NCBI GenBank assembly: GCA_963969495.1
Contig: OZ018328.1
Span: forward strand, 1,736,001 to 1,800,000
Source of the DNA: Ceratothoa steindachneri
Lineage: Eukaryota > Arthropoda > Malacostraca > Isopoda > Cymothoidae
Direction of reading: 5' to 3'
Length of the DNA: 64,000 bases
Shown here: one piece after another, positions 44,335-53,573 of the stretch
How the letters are laid out: each line of letters starts with the position of its first letter
Numbering within the stretch: the first letter of the stretch is position 1
The notes under the pieces: generated by a model
Database searches by the model: none
The model's input: only the letters and a program-made list of their open reading frames with translations
Told to the model about the DNA's origin: nothing
Made by a program: the position numbers and the translations under genes

Positions 44335-44950
44335 CTACACAGTCGTCACATCGGGCGCTGGCGAGCACTCCATCAAATAGCGATGCGTTACACGAGTGTT
44401 TCCGATTCGGAGACGACAGAAAGCAACCTGAAGCCACCGCGGCATTGGGGGATAGCTCCATGGGAACAGTCGCGGCACAATGGCACGCAACTTTAAGTTC
44501 CCTTCGACCGTCTCCCATCTTCTTTGCCAAGCAGTCCGAAGAGCTGCCCATATTCCTGCCATGTAGTCGGTGTGAGGAAGAGCGAAACACTGGTCCGGTT
44601 GCAGAGTCCTCGCGGACTCTTTGGCGCCCTCATTCCCCGCAATTCCTACATGTCCAGGAACCCAGCAGAAGATAATGTCGACATCTGCCCAGCTCGCCAA
44701 AACTGTGACATCACGGATATCGCAAACCAGGGTAGGCAGAGATTCCAATGCCCCGAGAGCACTCAGGGCGCTTTGTGAGTCACTATAGATCACAATCCGG
44801 TCTCCGAACCGGGCACATCGCGTAATCTCCCATACCGAGTGGTGTATTGCCACCAGCTCAGCCGTGAAGACAGACGCAGCGCTTGGCAGAACCCCGCTGA
44901 CTTCAAACAGAGGGGATATGGCGTGGAAGTCAACCCCCTCTTGGGACTTG
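44335..44950 (-). pseudogene. RNase H of I-A copy F
   Basis: The open frame 44853-44335 starts MAIHHSVWEITRCARFGDRI and contains VIYSDSQSALSALGALES, IFCWVPGHVGIAGNEGAKES (last Asp region changed to EGAKE) and the Cys-rich tail. The beginning with the first Asp is separated by the solo LTR and continues at 45739. Confidence 0.75.
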
Positions 44951-44954
44951 GAGA

Positions 44955-45738
44955 AGTAGCGGGCCGAAAAATTTAGACTAACCCCAATCGATCCAACCAG
45001 CTTCCTACACTAATCCAGACGTGAGAAATCGAAGGAGAATGAAATGGATTGTATGTACAGTCCTTTACTAACAAAAAAAATACAATATTTACAAAAAATA
45101 TGGGTAAATATGCACCCAATGAGCCTATTTATATATATACTAAAACAATCCTATCTTGGAACCCAATCAATCAAAAAAAATATATGTTAATACTAAGAGT
45201 GAATATACAAAAGGGGACAACCAAAACAAGAGACAACAAAAGAGGAGTTTTCTTACGTGGTACCACGGTTTACGATTTGTCGGCCTCCCCGGGGGAAAAT
45301 CTTGTCGGCAGTCACTCTTGTGACAAAATTGGGTGTGCGGGGCTTATGGTGCCTGCCACCTCGGAGCTCAGTTGTCTTTAAGATCTAGTCAAGTACTCTT
45401 AGAAGACTTCTTATATCTTCTTTAAATATCTTCAAAATATTTTCGTTACAGTCGCTCTTGCAAAATGCAGGCAATGTTTTTGTTTGTTTTTTTCTTCTAT
45501 TCTGGTACTTTAACGCTGTCTCATAAAATCTTCAACATTTAGTAGCTAATAAAAAAAACATGAGATGTTAAATAACCTTATACATACAACATGAAATCAA
45601 ATAGATATGTACAAAAAGAAAATATAATAAAAAAACCCATTCCCACTCACACACACATTCTTACAGAAGGAGGGTGAGTGTATTGGGAAAAAGGGTGGGA
45701 GAATGGCCCCTTCACACACTCACATTCACTCCACCACA
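44955..45738 (-). mobile_element. Solo LTR of GypOTU (784 bp) in I-A copy F
   Basis: Plus-strand ends AGTAGCGGGCCG (for TGTAGCGGG) and CTCCACCACA. The I-A host text CTTGGAGCCATCC is split here: GAGA at 44951-44954 and GAGC at 45739-45742 are a 4-bp duplication with one change. It contains the usual LTR blocks (CCCAATCGATCCAACC, GGATTGTATGTACAGTCC). No internal sequence, so a solo LTR younger than copy F. Confidence 0.82.
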
Positions 45739-46401
45739 GAGCCATCCATATACACTGGCACGGTTCCAGCGTGACACGATGTGTGCTCCAAAATGGTTGA
45801 ACGCAATACTCGCGGCGCTGTACAATCTTTGAGAGCAGAGGGGTGGTGACAAATAGCCAAATGTGGTACCCTCCAGGGTGGCATCCTGGGCAGAACCAGG
45901 GGCGCCACCCAAGTGTCGAAGCATGGGGTACGGAACATCGTCCAGACCATGGGCAGTGTCTGTGCACGATGCAAGAGCGGAACGCAACTCACTCACAATA
46001 ATCCTGTCGTCGAAGGGTTCTCTGTCTCTGGAGGTAAAGTCCAGCCGGCGGCCTTCCACATCACGACGTGCATTGAATGCTGGTGGAGCAGCATCCTGGC
46101 TAGAGAATGCAGAGAAAGCGGTCACGAAAGATTCTGCCACGGACGTGGGGTCTGAGATTGCGGTCCCATTCTCCTGGAGAATATGAGGGGTGTCCTGCAA
46201 GAACTTGCCCCGAATCCTTTTGACTCGCCTCCACACCTCTTTCCATTGAGTGAAGACACGTATGCCCGCCAAGAAGAGCGGCGGGCATGCTTCAAAATAT
46301 ACCGGAACCTAGCCCTAGCCTGATGAAATTCGCCAACAGTGAAATCGTTCAGGCGGCGCTTGTAGTGCATGTAGGCATAACGCTTCTGTTTGAGGTCCGT
46401 C

Positions 46402-47340
46402 TCACACTCGGCTGACCACCATGTGAGTGGTTGGTGTGCAAAATAGCCAGACATTCTGGGAATAGTAGTCAAGCCCACGGCAACGGTTGCCGGAGAAGAA
46501 CTCAGCAGCCTCATCTACCATCCTAAACTCCTCGACTGAGATAGAGAATTCAGTCATTTCCTGAAATGCAGGCTGCAGTGCCCGTGGCAAGAACCACCGA
46601 GGTTGGCTCTCAGGCGGCGGTTGCCCTGAAAATGATATTTGAATGGGAAAGTGATCACTACCATGGAGGTCATCAATCACCCGCCAATCAAAATCAGGCT
46701 GGGGAACCGAAGAGCACAAAGAAAGATAAAGGCCAGAAAGTGAAGCGGTTCTCGGGCAGTGATCCGTAAACTCATCCACATTTAGGACACCTATCTCAAG
46801 CTCTTCGATCAGATCGGCAAGGACTTGTCCCCTGGGATTTATTGAGTAATCTCCCAAGAGAGGATGCCTGCCGTTCGGATATCCAAGCAAGAGAGAGGTT
46901 CTCGGCAACCATGCCACGACGCGGCGGAAGTCCCCTGCATCGAAGTCAGCTGACGGTGGAATGCACACAGAAATTATAGTATACCTCCTATACAGGTGAA
47001 GCTGCACAGTCACTGCCTGAAAGAGGGTATCTAAAGTGAAAAGAAAAACAGAGACATCATGCCGGGTGTAAACCACGCATCCTCCAGGCCGGCCATCTCG
47101 TGGTGGTGGAGGCGCAAGACCTTTATACCCCGGGATGGTGGCCAGGGGGCACGCGCCTAGCATGGTCTCCTGCAGAAAAATAGCTAACGGGGAATAGGAC
47201 AAGACGAGCCTCCGCATCTCCTCCCAGTTGGCCTGGAGTCCAGGGCAATTCCAGTGAAGGAATATGCCCTCCAGTCCTAGCTCGGAGGAGATGCGGGGGC
47301 CCTCTTCGAACAGAAGAGCCTCACAGGAATGGCCGTATGG
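46402..47340 (-). CDS. I-A copy F: APE endonuclease, open frame
   Basis: A 325-codon frame (47379-46402) covers the whole nuclease: GIFLHWNCPGLQANWEEM (the W-N-x-x-G-L start), AIFLQETMLGACPLATIPGY (QE), RRYTIISVCIPPSADF, LLLGYPNGRHPLLGDYS and VIDDLHGSDHFPIQISF (SDH). The D of the conserved GDxN is changed (GYPN), so activity is doubtful although the frame is open. It is the best preserved I-A nuclease in the window. The start MSCQQRP belongs to the region upstream; the true ORF2 start is not clear. Confidence 0.75.
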   Translation of the reverse strand, partial: PYGHSCEALLFEEGPRISSELGLEGIFLHWNCPGLQANWEEMRRLVLSYSPLAIFLQETMLGACPLATIPGYKGLAPPPPRDGRPGGCVVYTRHDVSVFLFTLDTLFQAVTVQLHLYRRYTIISVCIPPSADFDAGDFRRVVAWLPRTSLLLGYPNGRHPLLGDYSINPRGQVLADLIEELEIGVLNVDEFTDHCPRTASLSGLYLSLCSSVPQPDFDWRVIDDLHGSDHFPIQISFSGQPPPESQPRWFLPRALQPAFQEMTEFSISVEEFRMVDEAAEFFSGNRCRGLDYYSQNVWLFCTPTTHMVVSRV

Positions 47341-47399
47341 TTCCCGGAGGCAGAATCCCGGGCGCTGTTGGCAGGACAAAGCGCTGAAGGCCCTGTTGC

Positions 47400-48091
47400 C
47401 TTTGAGGATTTATTGGGGGAGGTTGGGCTCGCCATGCAAGTCTTTTCCTCCCTCCGCCTCGAAACATTAGGCGGGCGTTGCTGCTTCGGAGGCGGGGGGC
47501 CCTCTGTTGAAGAACCCTCATCTCCGAGCCACTCAGCCCACCACTAGGCATGGGAGGAGCCGAAGCTCCTTTGTTGCTGTCCTCCTTTCAGGAGACAGCT
47601 TTAGGAACCTCGGAAGATGGCCTAGCGACCATCTTCAGGGGTGTTGCCTCCTGTGAGTCTAACGACTCGGTGGAGGCGCGTGACCGTTTCGCCTTACGGG
47701 AAACGGTCACGTTGGGGGAAGGGGGGGAGTCCTGGTTTTAGCCGGGGCTGGGTATGAACCCTTTTTTATGCCAGCTTTACCAGGGGAGCGCCTGGGTTGA
47801 GTAGAACCCTCAGAAGGGCCAGAATGGGTGCGGAAACAACCGTGCTCATTGGCCTGGATGGGCTACAGCAGAGGGTGCCTTTTTAACTATTGAAGCATAA
47901 GACATCCCAGGCAGAGCCGGGTGCGCCATGACCAAGTCCTTAGTCTCGCGGAATGAGAGTCGATCCTGTGCCTGAACGGCCAGGATTTCTTTCTCAAGGA
48001 GATATGCACCACATTGCTTTGAAGAAGTGGGGTGCGAGTCTCTGCAATTGACAGACTTGGCCACACACGATTTAGACTTATCGTGTGTGGA
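47400..48091 (-). pseudogene. I-A copy F: end of ORF1
   Basis: On the minus strand from 48091: CVAKSVNCRDSHPTSSKQCG (third zinc knuckle area), YLLEKEILAVQAQDRLSF (a helix conserved in ORF1 of this family), ALPGMSYASIVKKAPSAV, then low-complexity Ser/Arg sequence to the ORF1 end. The upstream part of ORF1 is replaced by GypOTU sequence at 48092. Confidence 0.65.
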
Positions 48092-48680
48092 GATTGAGTT
48101 TTTGCGTAAACAGGTGAGTGATCTGGCTGGTATAAGTAGACGAGTGAGTGAGCTGCCTGTGCCTGATCTTTCTGGTTTTGGGAACAGTATGAATGACAGT
48201 GTGTTTGGGCAGAATGAACCTAGTGTGGCTGATTTTTCAGGTTTTACAAATGGTAATAGTAGGGATGAGTTTGATGTAGTGAATGATGAAGTGGCTGATT
48301 TTTCAGGTTTCTGGTGGGAACCAGTCGAAGGGGTTTCTGGTATGCCTGTTGGGAATACAGGGGATGTGAGTGACCTGTCTGTTTCGCAAGAATGTACCTT
48401 GAGTTGGATGAGAGCTGTGAGTGAGGAGCTGATGAATGGGGGTATGAAGAGTGAGGGTTCTGAACGGAAGAGTATGAAAGAATTCTGTCGTGAGATGGGA
48501 GAACTGGTAATGAGGGCTAAGAGTATGGTTGATGAGATGATAAATAGTGACGATGAGACTGACAGGACGACTGATGAACAACCCCGACCAATTGCTACGC
48601 GTAGCCAGGGACCAGTAGAAGAGTGTGAATGGGTGCAGGAGGGTGCGATTGAGCACAAGTGGTACCGTGAAGAGTGATTG
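48092..48680 (+). pseudogene. Duplicated C-terminal extension fragment of GypOTU
   Basis: Starts in EIEFLRKQVSDLAGISRRVS and carries DLSGFGNS, ADFSGFTN and ADFSGFWWEP repeats, then LSWMRAVSEELMNGGM. It ends HKWYREE before a stop. Nearly identical to 51787-52391 in the same copy, so it derives from a second, very similar element. Confidence 0.75.
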
Positions 48681-48815
48681 AAAGGGTTTAGTGAGTGGCT
48701 GGTCGAATGGCTTAAGGAAGGAGGGGTGTGGTGGAGCGAATGTGAGTGTGTGTAAAAGGGCCATTCTCCCACCCCTTTTCTCAGTATCCTATCCCTCCCT
48801 CGTGATTGTTCTGGT

Positions 48816-50477
48816 GTGAGTAAGCCTCTGACTGAGTGGATGGGCAAGAAAGGTAGTACGGTTGTCAAGTGGAATGATAAGATGAATGAGGCATACGAGA
48901 GACTGAAAGAGGCAGCGGCTGAAGATGTTGAATTGGCTTACCCAGATTATAGTGTAAATGCTAAAATGCTTGAATTGTATACAGATGTGAGAGGGTATTG
49001 TATGGGAGGTTTTCTGATGCAAGAGCAGCGTTTGAATGGAGAGAATGTCAGGCGAATAATTGGGTATGTATCCAAGGCTATGAATGTTGCAGAACGAAAG
49101 TATTCGACTGTGGAACGAGAGCTGGCTGCGATAAGATATTGTTTGAAAGTGTTGCGTCCATTTTTGTATGGTGTGAGGTTTGTGATAAAAAACGATCATC
49201 AACCTCTTGTGTATCTGCAGCGTATGAAGTGGGCTGATAGTAGGATTGCATGGACTTTGGAAGATTTGAGTGACTGTGACTATGTGATTGAATATGTGCC
49301 TGGTGAACGGAATGGAGTGGCTGATTTGATGTCAAGGTATCCTGGTACGAATATTGAAAATGTGTGTGGAGTGAGTGATCCTGAGTATTTGCCGAAAGGG
49401 ATTATGAATGGAAAAGAGAGTAAGGGTGGGGGTGATTCCTTGTTTGAGAGTGTATGGAATGGTTTGCAAGATTTGAAGAATGATGGAGTAGACATGAGAG
49501 TGCCCGATAGTGTGGATGATTTAAGGAAGGAGGTAATGAATGAAGTGTGTAGGAAGCCTGAAAGCATTGGTATGGCAAAGGTTCGGAACTTCATGAAAGA
49601 ATTGAGAGCGATGTGTATGCAAGGGGTCCCGCCATTTCAGGAAGTGTTGATTGTAGTCAGTCGTTTGTATGGAGTGATTGTTTATGTGCACTTTGGTGGT
49701 GAGAGGCCGATTGTGTACAAGGATGAGAAGATGAAGGGTTTGAATCCTAATGTGGTACATCTGCAATGTTTGAGCGGTGTGCACTGTAATTGGGTAATTG
49801 AAAAGTGTTCATATATAAGAGAGAAGAATGATTGTCTGGATGAAGATGAGCGTGTGGTGAGTGATGATATGGGAGTTAATGATAGTGTGGATATCAGTGC
49901 TGATGTTGGTGTGCTTGTTCCTTCAGTGTATTGCAAACATGGTGGACCTGATATGATGGAAGCGAGAGTAAAAGTTGGTGAAAGGTTGTTCTGTGGTTTG
50001 ATTGATACTGGAGCGCAGGTGTCTCAAGTGAATGAGAAGATTCTGAGAAAGTATGATGAGTTTAGATGTTGTGAGCATAAACCTGTGAAGTTACGGATAA
50101 GTGGATTAGGGAGTGGCATGATAGTGGCATGGGAACAGGTTGGTCTGAAAGTAAGTTTGGGTAATGGTGTGAATGTGAAGCATGACTTTGTGATTCTGAA
50201 GGATGAGCAAATGCCGTGTTGTTTCTTGCTTGGTGTAGACTTTATGAGATTGAATGATTTGTCTTTGGATGCTGATAAGGATTGTCTTATGAAAGGTGAA
50301 TGTGAGGTGATCAGGTTGAATGAGTGTGCAAAGAATGTTGTCAAGTTTTGCGGTATGATTGAGTTGGTCATGGATGATGAGAACGAGATTTTAAGTCATG
50401 AGGATATTCTAGAGATGCAAGAGATATGTCCTTTTGTTAGTGAGTTGAAGAGGTGTGTAATGTTGCGTGTTGATTAG
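48816..50477 (+). CDS. GypOTU copy 2: RNase H, OTU-like and second DTG domain
   Basis: A 553-codon uninterrupted frame. Residues 1-180: Gypsy RNase H (LELYTDVRGYCMGGF, VERELAAIRYCLKVL, VIKNDHQPLVYLQ, NGVADLMSRYPG). About 205-335: OTU-like (GGGDSLFESVWNGL, SVDDLRKEVMNEV, QEVLIVVSRLYGVIVYVHFG, VVHLQCLSGVHCNWVIEK). Ser stands where OTU enzymes have the catalytic Cys, and Cys follows the conserved His. About 370-510: retropepsin-like (KVGERLFCGLIDTGAQVSQV, KLRISGLGSG, CCFLLGVDFMRLNDL). It ends VSELKRCVMLRVD. That all three lie in one frame without stops suggests they were translated as one polyprotein. The upstream RT is missing, so the methionine start is only nominal. Confidence 0.75.
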   Translation: MSKPLTEWMGKKGSTVVKWNDKMNEAYERLKEAAAEDVELAYPDYSVNAKMLELYTDVRGYCMGGFLMQEQRLNGENVRRIIGYVSKAMNVAERKYSTVERELAAIRYCLKVLRPFLYGVRFVIKNDHQPLVYLQRMKWADSRIAWTLEDLSDCDYVIEYVPGERNGVADLMSRYPGTNIENVCGVSDPEYLPKGIMNGKESKGGGDSLFESVWNGLQDLKNDGVDMRVPDSVDDLRKEVMNEVCRKPESIGMAKVRNFMKELRAMCMQGVPPFQEVLIVVSRLYGVIVYVHFGGERPIVYKDEKMKGLNPNVVHLQCLSGVHCNWVIEKCSYIREKNDCLDEDERVVSDDMGVNDSVDISADVGVLVPSVYCKHGGPDMMEARVKVGERLFCGLIDTGAQVSQVNEKILRKYDEFRCCEHKPVKLRISGLGSGMIVAWEQVGLKVSLGNGVNVKHDFVILKDEQMPCCFLLGVDFMRLNDLSLDADKDCLMKGECEVIRLNECAKNVVKFCGMIELVMDDENEILSHEDILEMQEICPFVSELKRCVMLRVD

Positions 50478-50519
50478 AATGAATGGCCAGAGTGTTTAAG
50501 TGATTTTAAAAGATATGCT

Positions 50520-51222
50520 AAGGATTTTGTTGTTTGTATGGATGTTGTATATTTTGTGAGGCATGTGAAGGGTGGTGATGATATGTATGTACCTGTGATG
50601 TTCTTAGTTGGTATGATTGGTCTGGTGAAGGTTGTGCATGATAATTATGAGCATATGGGTAAGTTTAAGCTGTGGGAGTGTATGAAGGAGCGTGTGTTCC
50701 ATCCGTTTCTGAGAACTGTTGTGAATGATGTTGCAACTACGTGTGAAAGGTGTCAGAAGCAAAAGGTGCAAGGTGTGCAAGTGAAACCACCAATGTTGAA
50801 AGTTGATGCGAAAGAACCGTTTGAATTGGTAGTGATTGATTGTGTGTCTTTGCCACGTACGAGTGCTGGGAATGTTGGTATGGTTGTGATGGTTGATCAT
50901 AAAAGTAAGTTTGTGTATGCAGCGCCTGTGAGAGATAAAAGGAGTGTGACTGTTGCGCGTGTGGTTGAGCGGTTGTTTTTTCCTATGTGTGTATGGAAGC
51001 CTAGATGATGTCTGAGTGATAATGGGCCTGAATTTGTAGGAGAAGTGTTTGAGCAAATGTTGAGAGAGAATGGTGTGGAGCATGTGAGAACAACTCTGTA
51101 TGTACCGTCTTCAAATGGATTGGCTGAACGTACTATAAGAACCTTGTGTGAGATGTTGAGAATGATGAGTACGACAGTGAATGACTGGGATGTATGGTTG
51201 GGAAGAGTGTAGTGGGCGTATA
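50520..51222 (+). pseudogene. GypOTU copy 2: integrase with two stops
   Basis: VVHDNYEHMGKFKLWECMKE and TTCERCQKQKVQ give the H-x4-H ... C-x2-C finger. LVVIDCVSLPRTSAGN has the first catalytic Asp. CLSDNGPEFVGEVFEQML has the second. NGLAERTIRTL follows, near the catalytic Glu. A TGA at 51006-51008 interrupts just before CLSDNGPEF, and a TAG at 51211 ends the frame. The residues lost in copy 1 are present here. Confidence 0.82.
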
Positions 51223-51224
51223 AT

Positions 51225-52391
51225 TTGACTGTGCATAGTGCAACGGGAATTTTCCTGTGTCAGTTTGTGATGAATTTTGAAAGGCGAGTGAAAGATAGGT
51301 TTCGTTTGAGTGAAAGTGAGCAGAGTGTATGGCGTGAGGCGCATGAAAGGTTCCGTTCATTTCAATTAGGTGCAAAAGTATTGAAGGTGAAAGAAGTGAA
51401 GGGTAGGTTGAATGTGTCAAAGATGAGTGAGAAGTTTGATGGACCTTATAGAGTTGTGAGAGTTTGGGAAAATGGGGTGACGTATGTTTTGGAGAGTTTG
51501 AATGACGGTATGACTGAGAGAGTGCGGACTCATCAGAGTCAGTTAAGGAGATGGAGAGAACCTCCTGACTACCTGGTGAGCCATCCCGTGTATGGACTGT
51601 GTAGAGAGAGAGGTAAAGTGCATGATGATGAGATTGAATGTGATAGTATTCATCTGTCTGGGAAAGAGCTAGTCTTACTCTCGAGGAGTAGAAAGCGTAC
51701 CAAGAAGAGTGAAAGGAAGAATGCAAGTACGAATGAAAGTAAGTCTGAGCAGAGTGTTTCTGGTATGGGGGATCTTGAAAGGGAGATTGAGTTTTTGCGT
51801 AAACAGGTGAGTGATTTGGCTGGTATAAGTAGACGAGTGAGTGAGCTGCCTGTGCCTGATTTTTCTGGTTTGGGGAACAGTATGAATGATAGTGTGTTTG
51901 GGCAGAATGAACCTAGTGTGGCTGATTTTTCGGGTTTTATGAATGGTAATAGTAGGGGTGAGTTTGATGTAGTGAATGATGAAGTGGCTGATTTTTCAGG
52001 TTTCTGGTGGGAACCAGTCAAAGAGGTTTCTGGTATGCCTGTTACGAATACAGGGGATGTGAGTGACCTGTCTGTTTCGCAAGAATGTACTTTGAGTTGG
52101 ATGAGAGCTGTGAGTGAGGAGCTGATGAATGGGGGTATGATGAGTGAAGGTTCTGAACGGAAGAGTATGAAAGAATTCTGTCGTGAGATGGGAGAACTGG
52201 TAATGAGGGCTAAAAGTATGGTGGACGATATGATAAATAGTGACGATGCGACTGACAGGATGACTGACGAACAAACCCGACCAATTGCTACGCGTAGCCA
52301 GGGACCAGTAGAAGAGTGTGAATGGGTGCAGAAGGGTGCGATTGAGCACAAGTGGTACCGTGAAGAGTGTTTGAAGGGGTTTTGTGAGTGA
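51225..52391 (+). CDS. GypOTU copy 2: GPY/F module and C-terminal extension
   Basis: A 388-codon open frame, in truth the C-terminal part of the polyprotein. Residues 20-110: end of integrase with KFDGPYRVVRVWENGVTYVL and THQSQLRRWREPP, the GPY/F-type module. 130-180: charged, KSERKNASTNESKSEQ. 180-200: coiled-coil heptads DLEREIEFLRKQVSDLAG. 200-260: PDFSGLG, ADFSGFM and ADFSGFW repeats about 25-30 residues apart. 280-345: helical LSWMRAVSEELMNGGM and FCREMGELVMRAKSMVDD. The tail contains ATRSQGPVEECEW. No homologue recognised for the last 250 residues. The first Met is nominal. Confidence 0.75.
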   Translation: MTVHSATGIFLCQFVMNFERRVKDRFRLSESEQSVWREAHERFRSFQLGAKVLKVKEVKGRLNVSKMSEKFDGPYRVVRVWENGVTYVLESLNDGMTERVRTHQSQLRRWREPPDYLVSHPVYGLCRERGKVHDDEIECDSIHLSGKELVLLSRSRKRTKKSERKNASTNESKSEQSVSGMGDLEREIEFLRKQVSDLAGISRRVSELPVPDFSGLGNSMNDSVFGQNEPSVADFSGFMNGNSRGEFDVVNDEVADFSGFWWEPVKEVSGMPVTNTGDVSDLSVSQECTLSWMRAVSEELMNGGMMSEGSERKSMKEFCREMGELVMRAKSMVDDMINSDDATDRMTDEQTRPIATRSQGPVEECEWVQKGAIEHKWYREECLKGFCE

Positions 52392-52419
52392 CTGGTCGAA
52401 TGGCTTAAGGAAGGAGGGG

Positions 52420-53301
52420 TGTGGTGGAGCGAATGTGAGTGTGTGTAAAAGGGCCATTCTCCCACCCCTTTTCTCAGTATCCTATCCCTCCCTCTGTAAA
52501 AATGTGTGTGTGTCTGAATGGGAATGGGTTTGTTTTGTTTTTGTTTATTTTATGTATAAAATGATTACCATGTTTTTCTTTCTTTCCAGGCGCCATATTC
52601 TGGAAAGATAGTAGATAGTTTTGATATATCACTATAATTAAAACAAAATAGTACTTTGTTTAAAATAATCTTTTATCAAAAGATTATATTTTGAGGATTG
52701 TTTGGATATACATTTAGAGGTAAGCTAGTCGATAAATTTACTTGGGTAATGCCCACTTATTAGTTTCCCTTCCATGTATAAGTAAATGGGTCATAAACGG
52801 AGGATATATCTCTTCTACAGAGAGTGGAAGCTTGGACAGACGGCAAGAAGGGTTCTCTAGACGAGTGCTCCGCCCAGCCCTGAGACGGAGGGCTTTCATA
52901 CCTCGCTAGACACCTGGACCGCCATACCCGCATTGACTGACAATCCTGCCTCCTTTTATGTTAGCCTACTACCACCCACCTCCAGCACACAAGTGATAGC
53001 GCGTGCCCCCTTTTCGTTCGGTTGTTGTTGTGTTTTTTTTATGTTTTGTGTAGATATATAAGTAAATTTGTTGTATTCGCCTGTTATAAAATTCTCTTTT
53101 GGTATCCTATTTGGATTGGGGAATTTGGCCTCATTTTGAAGTGTGCACACTTCCCTTGTAAATATAAATCGCTGTATTCTTTTGTAAGTAAAGGGACTGT
53201 ATATACAATCCGTTTCATTCTCCCTTGATTTCTCATGTCCGGACAGTGTAGGAAGCGGGTTGGATTGATTGGGATTAGAGATATATTTTTGGCCAGCTAC
53301 A
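52420..53301 (+). repeat. 3' LTR of GypOTU copy 2 (882 bp, complete)
   Basis: Starts TGTGGTGGAGCG right after the polypurine tract AAGGAAGGAGGGG and ends GGCCAGCTACA. It is the reference for the other LTR pieces in the window. Conserved blocks are near both ends; the middle (52530-53190) differs between copies. The tail of CR1-A begins at the next base. Confidence 0.85.
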
Positions 53302-53573
53302 ACATAACATAATTTTATGGCTGACAAAAGCCACAAGGGCCTATCAAAGGTCATCCGTATCCATCAAATCCCACCCATATAATGCATCCATAGGATTTTG
53401 TCAGATCATGCATCTACAATATACAATTTAACAATCCATAGGAATGTCCAACCATGCATCTACAATATATAATTTAAAGCCTCCAATCAAAGTCCCCCAA
53501 AATATACAATAAAAAGAAACTGCATCCACAGGAATGAGTCAAGAAACATATCCACATACCCAAAAGTAAGAAA

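Larger units (their letters stand above)
44240..48091 (-). mobile_element. I-A copy F: intact endonuclease, RT core deleted
   Basis: Minus-strand I-A copy: RNase H at 44853-44335, a solo LTR at 44955-45738, then RNase H start and linker at 45739-46514, endonuclease 47340-46402, and ORF1 end 48091-47400. At about 45905 the sequence jumps from the RNase H upstream region to the RT N-terminal linker. Compared with copy B about 1.3 kb including the catalytic RT core is missing. Both ends are cut by GypOTU sequence. Confidence 0.82.
48092..53301 (+). mobile_element. GypOTU copy 2: chimeric, 3' half with LTR
   Basis: Plus-strand. First a fragment of the C-terminal extension (48092-48680), polypurine tract and the first 75 bases of an LTR (48727-48801). 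Then, without a break, RNase H through integrase and the C-terminal extension (48802-52391), polypurine tract and a full LTR (52420-53301). The jump from LTR base 75 to an internal site at CTC/GTGATTGTTCTGG is unlike a normal insertion. gag, protease and RT are absent. Confidence 0.82.

Noticed and set aside
47846..48868. 340-codon minus-strand frame with Ser/Pro-rich sequence
   Set aside because: Its left part is real I-A ORF1, but from about 48092 upward it is the antisense of the GypOTU C-terminal extension; a chance fusion of two frames.
51650..52465. 271-codon minus-strand frame
   Set aside because: Antisense shadow of the GypOTU C-terminal extension; the same antisense frame occurs in all copies because the sense codons are conserved.
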